NCBI RefSeq assembly: GCF_902459775.1
Contig: NZ_CABPSQ010000012.1
Coordinates: 1-64,000, forward strand
Direction of reading: 5' to 3'
DNA from: Pandoraea captiosa
GTDB taxonomy: Bacteria > Pseudomonadota > Gammaproteobacteria > Burkholderiales > Burkholderiaceae
Length of the DNA: 64,000 bases
Shown here: one piece after another, positions 8,487 to 17,008 of the stretch
How the letters are laid out: the number at the start of each line of letters is the position of its first letter
Position numbering within the stretch: position 1 is the first letter of the stretch
Notes under the pieces: model-generated
Told to the model about the DNA's origin: nothing
What the model saw: only the letters and a program-made list of their open reading frames with translations
Database searches by the model: none
Position numbers and translations under genes: made by a program

Positions 8487-9629
8487 TTACTGGTTCGGCA
8501 GAAACACCCACATCCTGCCGCTCTGACGCATGCGACCGGCCAGATCGCCCGCATCGTCGCCGAGTCCCCAGAAGAAGTCGGCGCGCACACCGCCTTTGAT
8601 GGCGCTGCCCGTGTCCTGCGCGAACATCAGTCGATTGATCGGCAAATTGGCCTGCGGGCCAAACGGCGGACGCGTCGTCGACAGGAACACCGGGCTGCCC
8701 AACGGAATCGAGGCCGGGTCGACGGCAATCGAACGCTCCGCCGTGAGCGGCACGCCCAACGCGCCGATCGGTCCTTCGATGCCGCCCACACCATGATTCG
8801 GCATCTCGCGGAAGAAGACGAAGCGCGGATTCACGTCGAGCAGCGCGTCGACCCGCGACGGATTGGCGCGCGCCCACGCGCGAATGCCCTGCATCGTCGC
8901 CTGCGCCGCCGTAATTTCGCCACGGTCGATCAACCACCGTCCAATCGACTTGTACGGCTGGTCGTTGTTGCCGGCGTAGCCCACCCGCATGACCGTCCCG
9001 TCATCGAGCAGGATCTGCCCCGAGCCCTGCACTTGCAGAAAAAAAGCCTCGATCGGGTCGTCGACATAGACCAGCTCGTTGCCGCGCAATATGCCGCTGC
9101 GCATCAGCTCGGCACGTGCGGGCAGCGTGCCGGCCTTGCGCCCGGCGGGCCACTTGTAGAGGGGCGTCTGGTAAGCGCCGCCCCTCACGCGCGAGCCGTG
9201 CAGCAGCGGCTCGTAGTAGCCCGTGATCAGGCCGGTCTGCGTGCCGTCGGCGTTCGCGATCCGGAACGGCGTAAAGTACTGTTCGAAGAACTGACGAACG
9301 GCGGCGGCGTCGAGATCGTCGAGTTGTTCGGACGCCCGGCAGGCCGGCTGCCATTTCGTCTGGCGCCCCAGCTTCACACACGTCTGGGCAAGCGCGAGAC
9401 GTGCGCCGATGAGCGAATCGTCCTGCCAGCCGTCGACGTCGCCCCACGTCACGGCCTGCATGCGTCCCGCGCCGGAAGGCGGCGTGGCCACATTCGACGG
9501 CGGCACGCCTGGACGTGACGGGGTCGACGGGGGCACACTCGAACAACCATAGAGCAAGACGGCAAACGCGGCGAGCGCCAGGCCCCGGCCGACGCGCCAC
9601 CGCCCGAACACATTCAGGAAAAGCGTCAT
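8487..9629 (-). CDS. mltA: Membrane-bound lytic murein transglycosylase A (MltA)
   Basis: An outer-membrane lipoprotein of 380 aa that cleaves peptidoglycan to 1,6-anhydromuropeptides. From the ATG at 9629 the chain starts MTLFLNVFG and has a signal with lipobox LLYGC. The MltA core (GLITGYYEPLLHGS, IEAFFLQVQGSGQI) is followed by the C-terminal 3D domain, whose aspartates lie in SIAVDPASIPLGSPVF and FAQDTGSAIKG. The frame stays open to 9914, but that extension is low-complexity and would bury the signal peptide. The chosen start has only a weak ribosome site and overlaps, as CATG, the start of a small opposite-strand frame. Confidence 0.9.
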   Translation of the reverse strand: MTLFLNVFGRWRVGRGLALAAFAVLLYGCSSVPPSTPSRPGVPPSNVATPPSGAGRMQAVTWGDVDGWQDDSLIGARLALAQTCVKLGRQTKWQPACRASEQLDDLDAAAVRQFFEQYFTPFRIANADGTQTGLITGYYEPLLHGSRVRGGAYQTPLYKWPAGRKAGTLPARAELMRSGILRGNELVYVDDPIEAFFLQVQGSGQILLDDGTVMRVGYAGNNDQPYKSIGRWLIDRGEITAAQATMQGIRAWARANPSRVDALLDVNPRFVFFREMPNHGVGGIEGPIGALGVPLTAERSIAVDPASIPLGSPVFLSTTRPPFGPQANLPINRLMFAQDTGSAIKGGVRADFFWGLGDDAGDLAGRMRQSGRMWVFLPNQ

Positions 9630-9894
9630 GAGTAATCTGTTCGATGAGTATCCGGCGTTGCTGGTGTTGCCGGAGGTGTTGCTGGCAATCGTGATCGTTG
9701 CCGCTATCGTGGTGTTGCGACGCAAGCCGCCGCCCGGACGCCGGGTTCGCCGCACGCATGCGACACGGCCCATGCCGAGCGATACCGTGGATCCCATTGG
9801 TCCCCTCGGTTCCAGCGGTCCGGCCGATTCGCGCAACCCTGACCCGGCGGACGATCCGCTCAAACGCGAGGACTGGTCCGACGACCGTCGATGA
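9628..9894 (+). CDS. Small single-span membrane protein, unknown
   Basis: An 88 aa frame with a good AGGAAA ribosome site. Residues 10-31 (ALLVLPEVLLAIVIVAAIVV) form one strong membrane segment, followed by a basic RRKPPPGRR stop-transfer and a charged, Pro/Asp-rich tail. Its start codon overlaps that of mltA head to head. I do not recognise the family. It could be spurious, since the opposite frame is also open, but the topology is coherent and the gap between mltA and apaG is otherwise empty. Confidence 0.4.
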   Translation: MSNLFDEYPALLVLPEVLLAIVIVAAIVVLRRKPPPGRRVRRTHATRPMPSDTVDPIGPLGSSGPADSRNPDPADDPLKREDWSDDRR

Positions 9895-9921
9895 CGCCCA
9901 CTCGTTGCGCGCATGCCCGCT

Positions 9922-10296
9922 TCAGTGCAACGTGCGCGGCATGGTCAGGGCGAATTCGGCGATGGGCGCCTCGAAGCGCGTGCCGTCCTCCGCCACACAG
10001 AAGTACTCGCCGCGCATGGTGCCCACGGGCGTGGCCACCATCGCCCAGCTCGTGTACTCGAACTGCTCGCCCGGCTGGAGGAACGGCTGATGGCCGACAA
10101 CGCCCAGGCCATTCACTTCCTGCACCTTGTTGTCGCCGTCGGTGATCACCCAGTGGCGCGAAATCAACTGCGCCGGCACTTCGCCGCTATTGCGGATGGT
10201 GATCGTGTAGGCGAAGGCAAACTGCCGCCGGTCCGGTTCCGATTGTTCCGGGAGGTATTGCGGGCGCACGGTGACGGTAAATTCGTACTGGCTCAT
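9922..10296 (-). CDS. apaG: ApaG-domain protein
   Basis: At 124 aa this is the full length of ApaG, a fibronectin-III-like beta protein linked to Co2+/Mg2+ resistance and diadenosine tetraphosphate metabolism. Conserved stretches include FAYTITIRNSGEVPAQLISR, HWVITDGDNKVQEVNGLGVVG, QPFLQPGEQFEYTSW and GTMRGEYFCVAEDG. It runs opposite to rpe, a neighbour order common in Burkholderiaceae. Confidence 0.93.
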   Translation of the reverse strand: MSQYEFTVTVRPQYLPEQSEPDRRQFAFAYTITIRNSGEVPAQLISRHWVITDGDNKVQEVNGLGVVGHQPFLQPGEQFEYTSWAMVATPVGTMRGEYFCVAEDGTRFEAPIAEFALTMPRTLH

Positions 10297-10665
10297 CGGG
10301 TGTTCCTGTAGCGCATGCGTGCTCTCTGATGTCGTTCTGGTCTATGTTGTCTGTATCGTCTGCGTCGTCTATGTCCTCGATGACTTGCAGGACGACGATC
10401 GGTTCATGCATCGTGACAGGCGCAAATCGCAAGCGCTGTCCCGTTTTGCAAGGCATTCTGCGGCAAGTCGTCGCGGGTCGCAACCGGCAAACGCGCCTGA
10501 ATTGCCCCTGAATTGCCCCGCCATCGCCTCCTCCGAGACCCGGCGGGCGGCGCCTTGCCCCCGGCGCGCGGCAAGGCTTCCCAACCGGTCAATCCGACAC
10601 ACTGCGGGCAAGCGTCATGTGAAAGCTTTAAAATAGCGCTTTTGACGCTTTCCCCCTGCCCCGCC
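10297..10665. other. apaG-rpe intergenic region
   Basis: A 369 bp divergent spacer. It holds a strong inverted repeat GCCTTGCC (10552-10559) / GGCAAGGC (10570-10577) and, closer to rpe, the AT-rich CTTTAAAATAGCGC, which could supply a -10 element. No gene is supported; frames here are extensions or antisense of rpe. Confidence 0.5.
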
Positions 10666-11346
10666 ATGACGCAATTCTGTATCGCCCCCAGCATCCTGTC
10701 CGCCGACTTTGCCCGGCTGGGCGAAGAAGTCCGTAACGTCGTGGCAGCAGGCGCCGACTGGATCCACTTCGACGTGATGGACAACCATTACGTTCCCAAT
10801 CTGACGATCGGCCCGATGGTCTGCGAAGCGATCCGCCCCCACGTGGACGTGCCCATCGACGTGCACCTGATGGTGCGCCCGGTCGATCGCATCGTGCCCG
10901 ACTTCGCCAAGGCGGGCGCCAACCTGATTACCTTCCACCCGGAAGCGTCGGAACACGTGGACCGCACGCTGGGCCTGATTCGCGACAACGGCTGCAAGGC
11001 CGGCCTCGTCTTCAACCCGGGCACCCCGCTGCATTACCTCGATCACGTGATGGACCGTCTGGACATGGTGCTCATCATGTCGGTCAATCCGGGCTTCGGC
11101 GGCCAGTCGTTCATTCCGGAAGCGCTCAACAAGCTGCGCGCCGTACGCGCACGCATCGACGCTTATACGGCCGAGACCGGTCGCGAGATCCGTCTCGAAA
11201 TCGACGGCGGAGTGAAGGTCGACAACATTGCGGAAATCGCCGCCGCCGGCGCCGACACCTTCGTGGCCGGCTCGGCGATCTTCGGCAAACCCGACTACAA
11301 GGCGGTAATCGACCAGATGCGCGCCCAGCTCGCGAGCGTCGCATGA
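10666..11346 (+). CDS. rpe: Ribulose-phosphate 3-epimerase
   Basis: A 226 aa TIM-barrel enzyme that interconverts ribulose 5-phosphate and xylulose 5-phosphate in the pentose phosphate pathway. The family motifs are complete: [40 protein letters not shown]-type strand, [12 protein letters not shown] and [10 protein letters not shown]. The start at 10666 (MTQFCIAPS) is canonical. The stop overlaps the gph start by ATGA, indicating translational coupling in an rpe-gph-trpE arrangement. Confidence 0.95.
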   Translation: MTQFCIAPSILSADFARLGEEVRNVVAAGADWIHFDVMDNHYVPNLTIGPMVCEAIRPHVDVPIDVHLMVRPVDRIVPDFAKAGANLITFHPEASEHVDRTLGLIRDNGCKAGLVFNPGTPLHYLDHVMDRLDMVLIMSVNPGFGGQSFIPEALNKLRAVRARIDAYTAETGREIRLEIDGGVKVDNIAEIAAAGADTFVAGSAIFGKPDYKAVIDQMRAQLASVA

Positions 11347-12059
11347 TCCAGAATCCGCACCTCCGTCTCGACGGCATCCGCGCGGTGCTGATCGACCTCG
11401 ATGGCACGCTCGTCGACACCGCAGGCGACTTCGGCGTCGCGCTCAACGCCATGCTGGCCGACCTCGGCGCCGCGCCGGTGCCGGTCGAGCGCCTGATGAC
11501 GTTCGTGGGCAAGGGCACCGCCAATCTGGTGCGCAAGACGCTTGCCGAACGCTTCCCGGCCACCGATATCGATGCACTGTTCGAGCGCGCACAGGAAAAG
11601 TACGAAGCCGTCTACACGTCCATCAACGGCGAGAACACGGTGCTGTACCCGGAAGTGCGCGAAGGCCTCGCCGCCTTGCGTGAAGCCGGTCTGCCCGTGG
11701 CGTGCATCACCAACAAGCAGCATCGCTTCGCGCTTGCGCTGCTCGAACACTACGGCCTGTCGGATCAGTTCGATCTGGTGTACGGCGGCGACTCGTGGCC
11801 CAAGCGCAAACCGGACCCGATGCCGCTCATCAAAGCCTGCGAAGCGTTCGGCGTCTCGCCTGCCCAAACGGTGCTTGTCGGCGACTCCGGCAACGACGCC
11901 CAGGCGGCGCGCGCAGCAGGCTGCCGCTCGCTCACGGTGCCGTATGGCTACAACCATGGCGAATCTATACAAACGATCGACACGGATGGTATAGTCGCCT
12001 CAATTCTGGGCGCTGCCCGGGCGATTCTGCCCAACGCAACGTCCACACTGGCGAACTGA
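11343..12059 (+). CDS. gph: Phosphoglycolate phosphatase
   Basis: A 238 aa HAD-superfamily phosphatase that removes 2-phosphoglycolate. HAD motif I is [14 protein letters not shown], the cap contains [12 protein letters not shown], motif III is KRKPDPMPL and motif IV is [17 protein letters not shown]. The start overlaps the rpe stop. The 3' end of the gene is unusually AT-rich (CTATAC at 11965-11970, GTATAG at 11989-11994, inverted relative to each other), a possible promoter or operator for the trpE leader transcript. Confidence 0.93.
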   Translation: MIQNPHLRLDGIRAVLIDLDGTLVDTAGDFGVALNAMLADLGAAPVPVERLMTFVGKGTANLVRKTLAERFPATDIDALFERAQEKYEAVYTSINGENTVLYPEVREGLAALREAGLPVACITNKQHRFALALLEHYGLSDQFDLVYGGDSWPKRKPDPMPLIKACEAFGVSPAQTVLVGDSGNDAQAARAAGCRSLTVPYGYNHGESIQTIDTDGIVASILGAARAILPNATSTLAN

Positions 12060-12120
12060 ATTCGCCGTCTTCCACACTGCATTCAAGCGCATGTTCCTGA
12101 ACAAGAAACGGAGTCTTAGC

Positions 12121-12165
12121 GTGATCGACCGGGGGGCCTGGCCCTGGCGACGCTGGTCCTGCTGA
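12121..12165 (+). CDS. Putative trpE leader peptide with three Trp codons
   Basis: A 14-codon frame from GTG 12121 encodes VIDRGAWPWRRWSC then TGA, with Trp at residues 7, 9 and 12. CGGAG at 12109-12113 is well spaced as a ribosome site. An in-frame ATG at 12091 would extend it by ten residues but has no ribosome site. High Trp density in a short frame upstream of trpE, followed by alternative hairpins, is the signature of ribosome-mediated attenuation. It is not visible to ordinary gene finders. Confidence 0.6.
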   Translation: MIDRGAWPWRRWSC

Positions 12166-12222
12166 ACCCTTCCAAGGGGTGGCCGGGACCGTCGGAGTTC
12201 GTCTCCGGCAACCCGTTTCTTG
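12148..12222 (+). promoter_or_regulatory. Candidate transcription attenuator of trpE
   Basis: Two mutually exclusive structures can be drawn. One pairs CGAC (12148-12151) and GGTCC (12155-12159) with GGACC (12186-12190) and GTCG (12191-12194); its 5' arm overlaps the last Trp codon. The other is terminator-like: CGGG (12184-12187) plus GTCGGAG (12191-12197) pair with CTCCGGC (12203-12209) and CCCG (12212-12215), followed by TTTCTT. These were drawn by hand without energies. Confidence 0.5.
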
Positions 12223-12477
12223 CATCGTTGTTGTTCCCAAGAAGTCATTGATCGGCGCGTCGTCTACACCGTTTCGAACGGTTTGCATGGCGCGCGGATT
12301 CGTTCAGACGCATTGCGACGTTCGCATGGCTGGCATCGCCGGTGCACGCGCGCTCGCAGCGCCTCGACGTGGGTCAGCACACCTGCCTCCCCGACACGAC
12401 TCAGGTATTCTCAACGCCAATCCACGCCGAATCTGCGGGACCGCCCGCCGGCAACAAACTTGCAGGCAGAGTGCAAC
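12223..12477. other. Untranslated stretch between attenuator and trpE
   Basis: An unusually long spacer of 255 bp before trpE. It holds a 15 bp palindrome ACCGTTTCGAACGGT (12268-12282). No gene is seen; the frame that crosses it is an in-frame extension of trpE without a credible start. Confidence 0.5.
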
Positions 12478-13983
12478 ATGACCGAACTCGAATTCAAATC
12501 GCTGGCCAACCAGGGCTTCAACCGCATCCCGCTGATCGCCGAAGCCTTTGCCGATCTCGACACGCCGCTCTCGCTCTATCTGAAGCTGGCGCTGGGCGAC
12601 CGCCGCGGGGCCAACACTTTCTTGCTGGAATCCGTGGTCGGAGGCGAGCGCTTCGGCCGGTATTCGTTCATCGGCCTCTCGGCCCACACGTTGCTGCGAA
12701 GCTTCGGCCCCAAAACCGAAGTCGTGCGCGACGGTACGGTCGTGGAAACGCATGAAGGCGATCCGCTCGAATTCATCACCCAGTTCCAGGCCCGCTTCAA
12801 AGTGGCGCTGCGCCCGGGCATGCCGCGCTTCTGCGGTGGGCTGGCCGGCTACTTCGGCTACGACGCCGTGCGCTACATCGAGAAGAAACTCGCGCACAGC
12901 ACGCCGCGCGACGATCTGAATCTGCCGGACATCCAACTGCTGCTCACGGAAGAACTCGCCGTGATCGACAACCTGACCGGCAAGCTGTACCTCATCATTT
13001 ACGCCGACCCGACCCAGCCGGAGGCATACTCGAAGGCACGCCTGCGTCTGCGCGAATTGCGCGCTCGCCTCAAGGCCCCTGTCGACGCACCGGTCACCTC
13101 GGGCAGCGTTCGCACCGAGACCTTCCGCGAATTCGCCAAGCCGGACTATCTGGCGGCCGTCGCCAAGGCCAAGGAAGCCATTGCCGCCGGTGAACTGATG
13201 CAGGTGCAGGTCGGCCAGCGTCTCATCAAGCCGTATCGCGACGCCCCGCTCTCGCTGTATCGCGCGCTGCGCTCGCTAAATCCGTCGCCGTACATGTACT
13301 TCTACAACTTCGGCGACTTCCAGGTGGTCGGCGCGTCGCCGGAAATTCTGGTGCGTCAGGAGCGTCGCCAGACACCGGACGGCGAGCAGGAAATCGTGAC
13401 GATTCGTCCGCTGGCAGGCACACGCCCGCGTGGCGCCACGCCCGAACGCGACGCCGAGCTGGCCAGAGAATTGCTTGGCGATCCGAAAGAAATCGCCGAG
13501 CATGTCATGCTCATCGATCTGGCACGTAACGACGTCGGCCGCATTGCGCAGACGGGCACGGTCGAAGTGACCGACAAGATGATCATCGAGAAGTACTCGC
13601 ACGTGCAGCACATCGTGAGTTCGGTGGAGGGGCGTCTGCAACCCGGTCTGTCGAACATCGACGTGCTGCGCGCCACCTTCCCGGCGGGCACGCTCACCGG
13701 CGCCCCCAAAGTGCGCGCCATGGAGCTGATCGACGAACTCGAACCGGTCAAGCGCGGCCTGTACGGCGGCGCCGTGGGTTATCTGTCGTTCGGCGGCGAA
13801 ATGGACGTGGCGATCGCCATTCGCACCGGCGTCATCAAGGACGGCAATCTGTATGTGCAGGCCGCCGCCGGCATCGTCGCCGACTCGGTCCCCGAGTCCG
13901 AATGGCAAGAGACGGAAAACAAGGCCCGCGCGGTACTGCGTGCTGCCGAGCAGGTTCAGGACGGACTCGACGCCGAGTACTGA
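12478..13983 (+). CDS. trpE: Anthranilate synthase component I
   Basis: A 501 aa chorismate-binding enzyme that makes anthranilate with TrpG, the first committed step to tryptophan. The N-terminal FLLESVVGGERFGRYSFIG contains the LLES element associated with tryptophan feedback. The catalytic domain holds RPLAGTRPRGATPERDAEL, HVMLIDLARNDVGRI and FPAGTLTGAPKVRAMELID. The start at 12478 (MTELEFKSL) follows the leader described upstream. Its glutaminase partner trpG is not next to it but at 30089, beyond about 16 kb of unrelated genes. A terminator follows directly. Confidence 0.95.
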   Translation: MTELEFKSLANQGFNRIPLIAEAFADLDTPLSLYLKLALGDRRGANTFLLESVVGGERFGRYSFIGLSAHTLLRSFGPKTEVVRDGTVVETHEGDPLEFITQFQARFKVALRPGMPRFCGGLAGYFGYDAVRYIEKKLAHSTPRDDLNLPDIQLLLTEELAVIDNLTGKLYLIIYADPTQPEAYSKARLRLRELRARLKAPVDAPVTSGSVRTETFREFAKPDYLAAVAKAKEAIAAGELMQVQVGQRLIKPYRDAPLSLYRALRSLNPSPYMYFYNFGDFQVVGASPEILVRQERRQTPDGEQEIVTIRPLAGTRPRGATPERDAELARELLGDPKEIAEHVMLIDLARNDVGRIAQTGTVEVTDKMIIEKYSHVQHIVSSVEGRLQPGLSNIDVLRATFPAGTLTGAPKVRAMELIDELEPVKRGLYGGAVGYLSFGGEMDVAIAIRTGVIKDGNLYVQAAAGIVADSVPESEWQETENKARAVLRAAEQVQDGLDAEY

Positions 13984-14103
13984 CCGACCCCGGGCGAACG
14001 CGCGTCCGAGCGCGTCGCCGCATGGCTGCACCAACGTGAAGCGCGTTGCCGTTTGATACGCGGCGGGCTCACATATATTGCATGCCAGTGACAGGATCCT
14101 CCG

Positions 14104-14145
14104 AAGGCCTCGAATCGATGCACTAGTCGATTCGGGGCCTTTGTT
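14104..14145 (+). terminator. Rho-independent terminator after trpE
   Basis: Long arms AAGGCCTCGAATCG (14104-14117) and CGATTCGGGGCCTT (14128-14141) enclose a ten-base loop and are followed by TTGTTGATTT. It closes the trpE transcript and separates it from the efflux operon. Confidence 0.85.
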
Positions 14146-14244
14146 GATTTAGCACAACCGTTCGCTTTTTTCGTCTCCTCCGGTATACGCCGATTGACGT
14201 CACCCGGGATATAGTTAGGTGTCCGTCGGGAGGTCGAAGCTTCT

Positions 14245-15906
14245 ATGGCGAAACCATGCAATCCACGTATGCGTCGCGGCGTCGCACGTTTTCATGCGGC
14301 CTCCCTGGCGTCAGTCCGGTCCATCACGGCCGCGGCGATTACTGTCGCGACTTCCGTCGTGCTTGGTGGCTGCATTTCGATGGCGCCCACTTACGAGCGC
14401 CCTGCGGCCCCTGTCGCCGATGTATGGACGGCGGATGTCAGCGCGGCGCCCGCCACCGCCGCCGCACAGCCGGCGTCCGCACTCGACTGGCGCGAGTATT
14501 TCGCCGATCCGCAGCTTCGCAGCCTCATCGAAACCGCGCTCGCCAACAACCGTGACTTGCGCGTGGCGCTTGCCCGTGTCGAACAGGCCCGCGCCGTGTA
14601 CGGCATTCAACGTGCCGACCTCTTCCCGTCGGCGGGCCTCGGCGCGAGCGGCACCCGCCAGCGCCTGCCCGGCGATCTGAGCCTCACCGGCAACCCCTAT
14701 ATCAGCAGTCAATATCAGGTCGGGTTGGGATTATCGACGTGGGAGCTCGACTTCTGGGGCCGCATTCGCAACCTGAAAGACGCCGCGCTCGACGATTATC
14801 TGGCGTCGGATGCGTCACGCCGGGCCCTGCAACTGAGTCTGATTTCGCAAGTGGCGCAAACATGGCTCAGTCTTCGCGAATACGACGAGCGCATCGCCCT
14901 CGCGCAACAAACCGTCGACAGCCGGGCTGAGTCGCTGCGTATCTTCACGCGACGCGAGCAGGTCGGCTCGACCTCGAAACTCGACCTCACCGAAGTCACC
15001 ACGCTCTGGCAGCAGGCGCGGGCGCTCGTCACCCAGCTCGAGCAGCAGCGCGCCACACAGGCGCATGCGTTGCAAGTGCTCGTGGGCATTCCCATCGATA
15101 CCTCGCCGCAGGCGCTCGACCGGATGGCGGACGACGCCAGCCTCATGCGCGACCTCGAGCCCGGTCTGCCTTCGTCGCTGCTCGAAGACCGCCCCGACAT
15201 CATCGCCGCGGAGTATCAGCTGCGCGCCGCTCATGCCAATATCGGCGCGGCGCGCGCCGCGTTCTTCCCGCAGATCACGCTGACCGGCTCCGTGGGCACC
15301 GCGAGCAGCGCGCTCGACGGTCTGTTCAAGGCCGGGAGTGCCGCATGGGCCTTCACTCCGAGCATCAATCTTCCGATCTTCCAGGGCGGACGTCTCGTCA
15401 ACAATCTCGATCTGGCCGAGGCGCGCCGCGTCGAATCGGTCGCGAATTACGAGAAGACGATTCAGGGCGCCTTTCGCGACGTGGCAGACGCATTGAGCGC
15501 GCGCCGCTGGCTGGCCGATCAGGTCACGATCCTGCAAGCCACGCAGGACGCGCAGGCCGAGCGCGCACGTCTGGCGAAGCTGCGCTACGACCACGGCGCG
15601 GCCGCCTTCCTCGAAGTGCTCGACGCGCAACGCGACCTGCTCGCCATCGAACAACAAACGGTCCAGACACGTCGCGCACTGCTGTCCGCGCGCGTCTCGC
15701 TCTACACGGCGCTGGGCGGCGGCAGTCGGCTCATGCCTGCGGCCGACACGCCTGACGGCCCCTTTGCGCGCACGCCCCGCGTCGTGGCCCCCACCCCTCC
15801 GCCGCCGCCATCGCCGCCAACGTCGGCGGTGCCGCCAGTCGCGCCGGGGTCGGCCACCGCCACTGCCGTGCCGGGCACAGCGAACACCGCGCAGACCGTC
15901 CGATAA
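14245..15906 (+). CDS. NodT-family outer-membrane efflux lipoprotein
   Basis: A TolC-like outer-membrane channel of 553 aa. The signal ends in lipobox VLGGC, then the NodT-type mature start MAPTYERPAAPVAD. Two outer-membrane efflux repeats follow; the helical hairpin motifs WELDFWGRIRNLKDAALDDY and RPDIIAAEYQLRAAHANIGA are typical. After the fold there is a 50-residue Pro/Ala/Thr-rich tail not common in the family. GGGAGG precedes ATG 14245; MRRGVARF at 14269 is an alternative start. It is the first gene of an export operon and should form the outer-membrane exit for the HlyD/ABC proteins downstream. Confidence 0.9.
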   Translation: MAKPCNPRMRRGVARFHAASLASVRSITAAAITVATSVVLGGCISMAPTYERPAAPVADVWTADVSAAPATAAAQPASALDWREYFADPQLRSLIETALANNRDLRVALARVEQARAVYGIQRADLFPSAGLGASGTRQRLPGDLSLTGNPYISSQYQVGLGLSTWELDFWGRIRNLKDAALDDYLASDASRRALQLSLISQVAQTWLSLREYDERIALAQQTVDSRAESLRIFTRREQVGSTSKLDLTEVTTLWQQARALVTQLEQQRATQAHALQVLVGIPIDTSPQALDRMADDASLMRDLEPGLPSSLLEDRPDIIAAEYQLRAAHANIGAARAAFFPQITLTGSVGTASSALDGLFKAGSAAWAFTPSINLPIFQGGRLVNNLDLAEARRVESVANYEKTIQGAFRDVADALSARRWLADQVTILQATQDAQAERARLAKLRYDHGAAAFLEVLDAQRDLLAIEQQTVQTRRALLSARVSLYTALGGGSRLMPAADTPDGPFARTPRVVAPTPPPPPSPPTSAVPPVAPGSATATAVPGTANTAQTVR

Positions 15907-15924
15907 ATTCAAGAGGTCAAAACA

Positions 15925-16998
15925 ATGACGCTTCCCAACGCCAAGAAACTGGTTCCAGCGCTGATCGTGCTCGTCGTCATCGGACTGGGTTGGTTCGGAT
16001 GGAAGACCTACAGCAACACCGGTCCGGGTGAAGGCTTCGCCAGCGGCAACGGTCGCATCGAAGCCACCGAGGTCGACGTGGCGACGAAGATGGCAGGACG
16101 TGTCGAAGCCATTTACGTGCGCGAAGGCGACTTCGTAAAGGCCGGGCAGGTGCTCGCCAAGATGCAGATCGACACGCTCAACGCCCAGCGCGACGAAGCG
16201 CGGGCGCAGTACCAGCAGGCCGTGACGAACGTGGCCGCCATTCAGGCGCAAGCCGCCGCACGCCTGTCGGACAAGGCGACGGCAGAAGCCAATGTCGCCG
16301 CGCGCGAAGCCGAACTCGACGCCGCGCAACGCCGACTCTCGCGCTCGGAAACGCTCTCGAAGGAAGGCGCATCGTCGGTGCAGGAACTGGACGACGACCG
16401 CGCCCGCGTGCGCAGCACCCGCGCGGCCGTCACCGCCGCCAAGGCGCAGGTCGCAGCGGCCCAGTCCGCCGTCGAAGCCGCCAACGCGCAGGTCACCGGA
16501 TCGAAGTCGACGGTCGAAGCCGCACAGGCCACCATCACCCGGATCGAAGCCGATATTGCCGACAGCGAACTCAAGGCGCCGCGTGACGGCCGCGTGCAGT
16601 ACCGGGTGGCGCAACCCGGCGAAGTGCTCGGCGCCGGAGGCAAGGTCCTCAACCTCGTCGATCTGTCCGACGTGTACATGACCTTCTTCCTGCCCGAAGC
16701 CGTGGCCGGTCGTCTTGCCATGGGCGCCGAAGCGCGCATCGTGCTCGACGCCGCACCGCAGTTCGTCATTCCCGCCAGCATCTCGTTCGTCTCGAGCACT
16801 GCGCAATTCACCCCGAAGACCGTGGAGACGGAGAGCGAGCGTCAGAAACTCATGTTCCGTGTGCGCGCGCAGATCGCCCCCGAACTGCTGCAACAGCATC
16901 TGAAACTTGTGAAGACGGGCCTGCCCGGTGTGGCATGGGTGAAGACCGACAGCAAGGTCGAATGGCCGGCGCAGTTGCAGACCAAACTGCCGCAATGA
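15925..16998 (+). CDS. HlyD-family periplasmic adaptor (YhiI-like)
   Basis: A 357 aa membrane fusion protein. Residues 9-27 form the single N-terminal anchor, [20 protein letters not shown] is the first half of the lipoyl-like domain, residues about 85-215 are a long Ala/Glu-rich coiled-coil hairpin, and [20 protein letters not shown] begins the second half. It should bridge the ABC exporter to the NodT channel. Arrangement and sequence resemble the E. coli YhiI-RbbA-YhhJ set. The substrate is unknown. It lies 18 bp after the channel gene. Confidence 0.9.
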   Translation: MTLPNAKKLVPALIVLVVIGLGWFGWKTYSNTGPGEGFASGNGRIEATEVDVATKMAGRVEAIYVREGDFVKAGQVLAKMQIDTLNAQRDEARAQYQQAVTNVAAIQAQAAARLSDKATAEANVAAREAELDAAQRRLSRSETLSKEGASSVQELDDDRARVRSTRAAVTAAKAQVAAAQSAVEAANAQVTGSKSTVEAAQATITRIEADIADSELKAPRDGRVQYRVAQPGEVLGAGGKVLNLVDLSDVYMTFFLPEAVAGRLAMGAEARIVLDAAPQFVIPASISFVSSTAQFTPKTVETESERQKLMFRVRAQIAPELLQQHLKLVKTGLPGVAWVKTDSKVEWPAQLQTKLPQ

Positions 16999-17008
16999 GT
17001 CGCGCGTC

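Noticed and set aside
12091-12120. ATG 12091 as start of the trpE leader peptide
   Set aside because: It is in frame but lacks a ribosome site, while GTG 12121 has a well-placed CGGAG.
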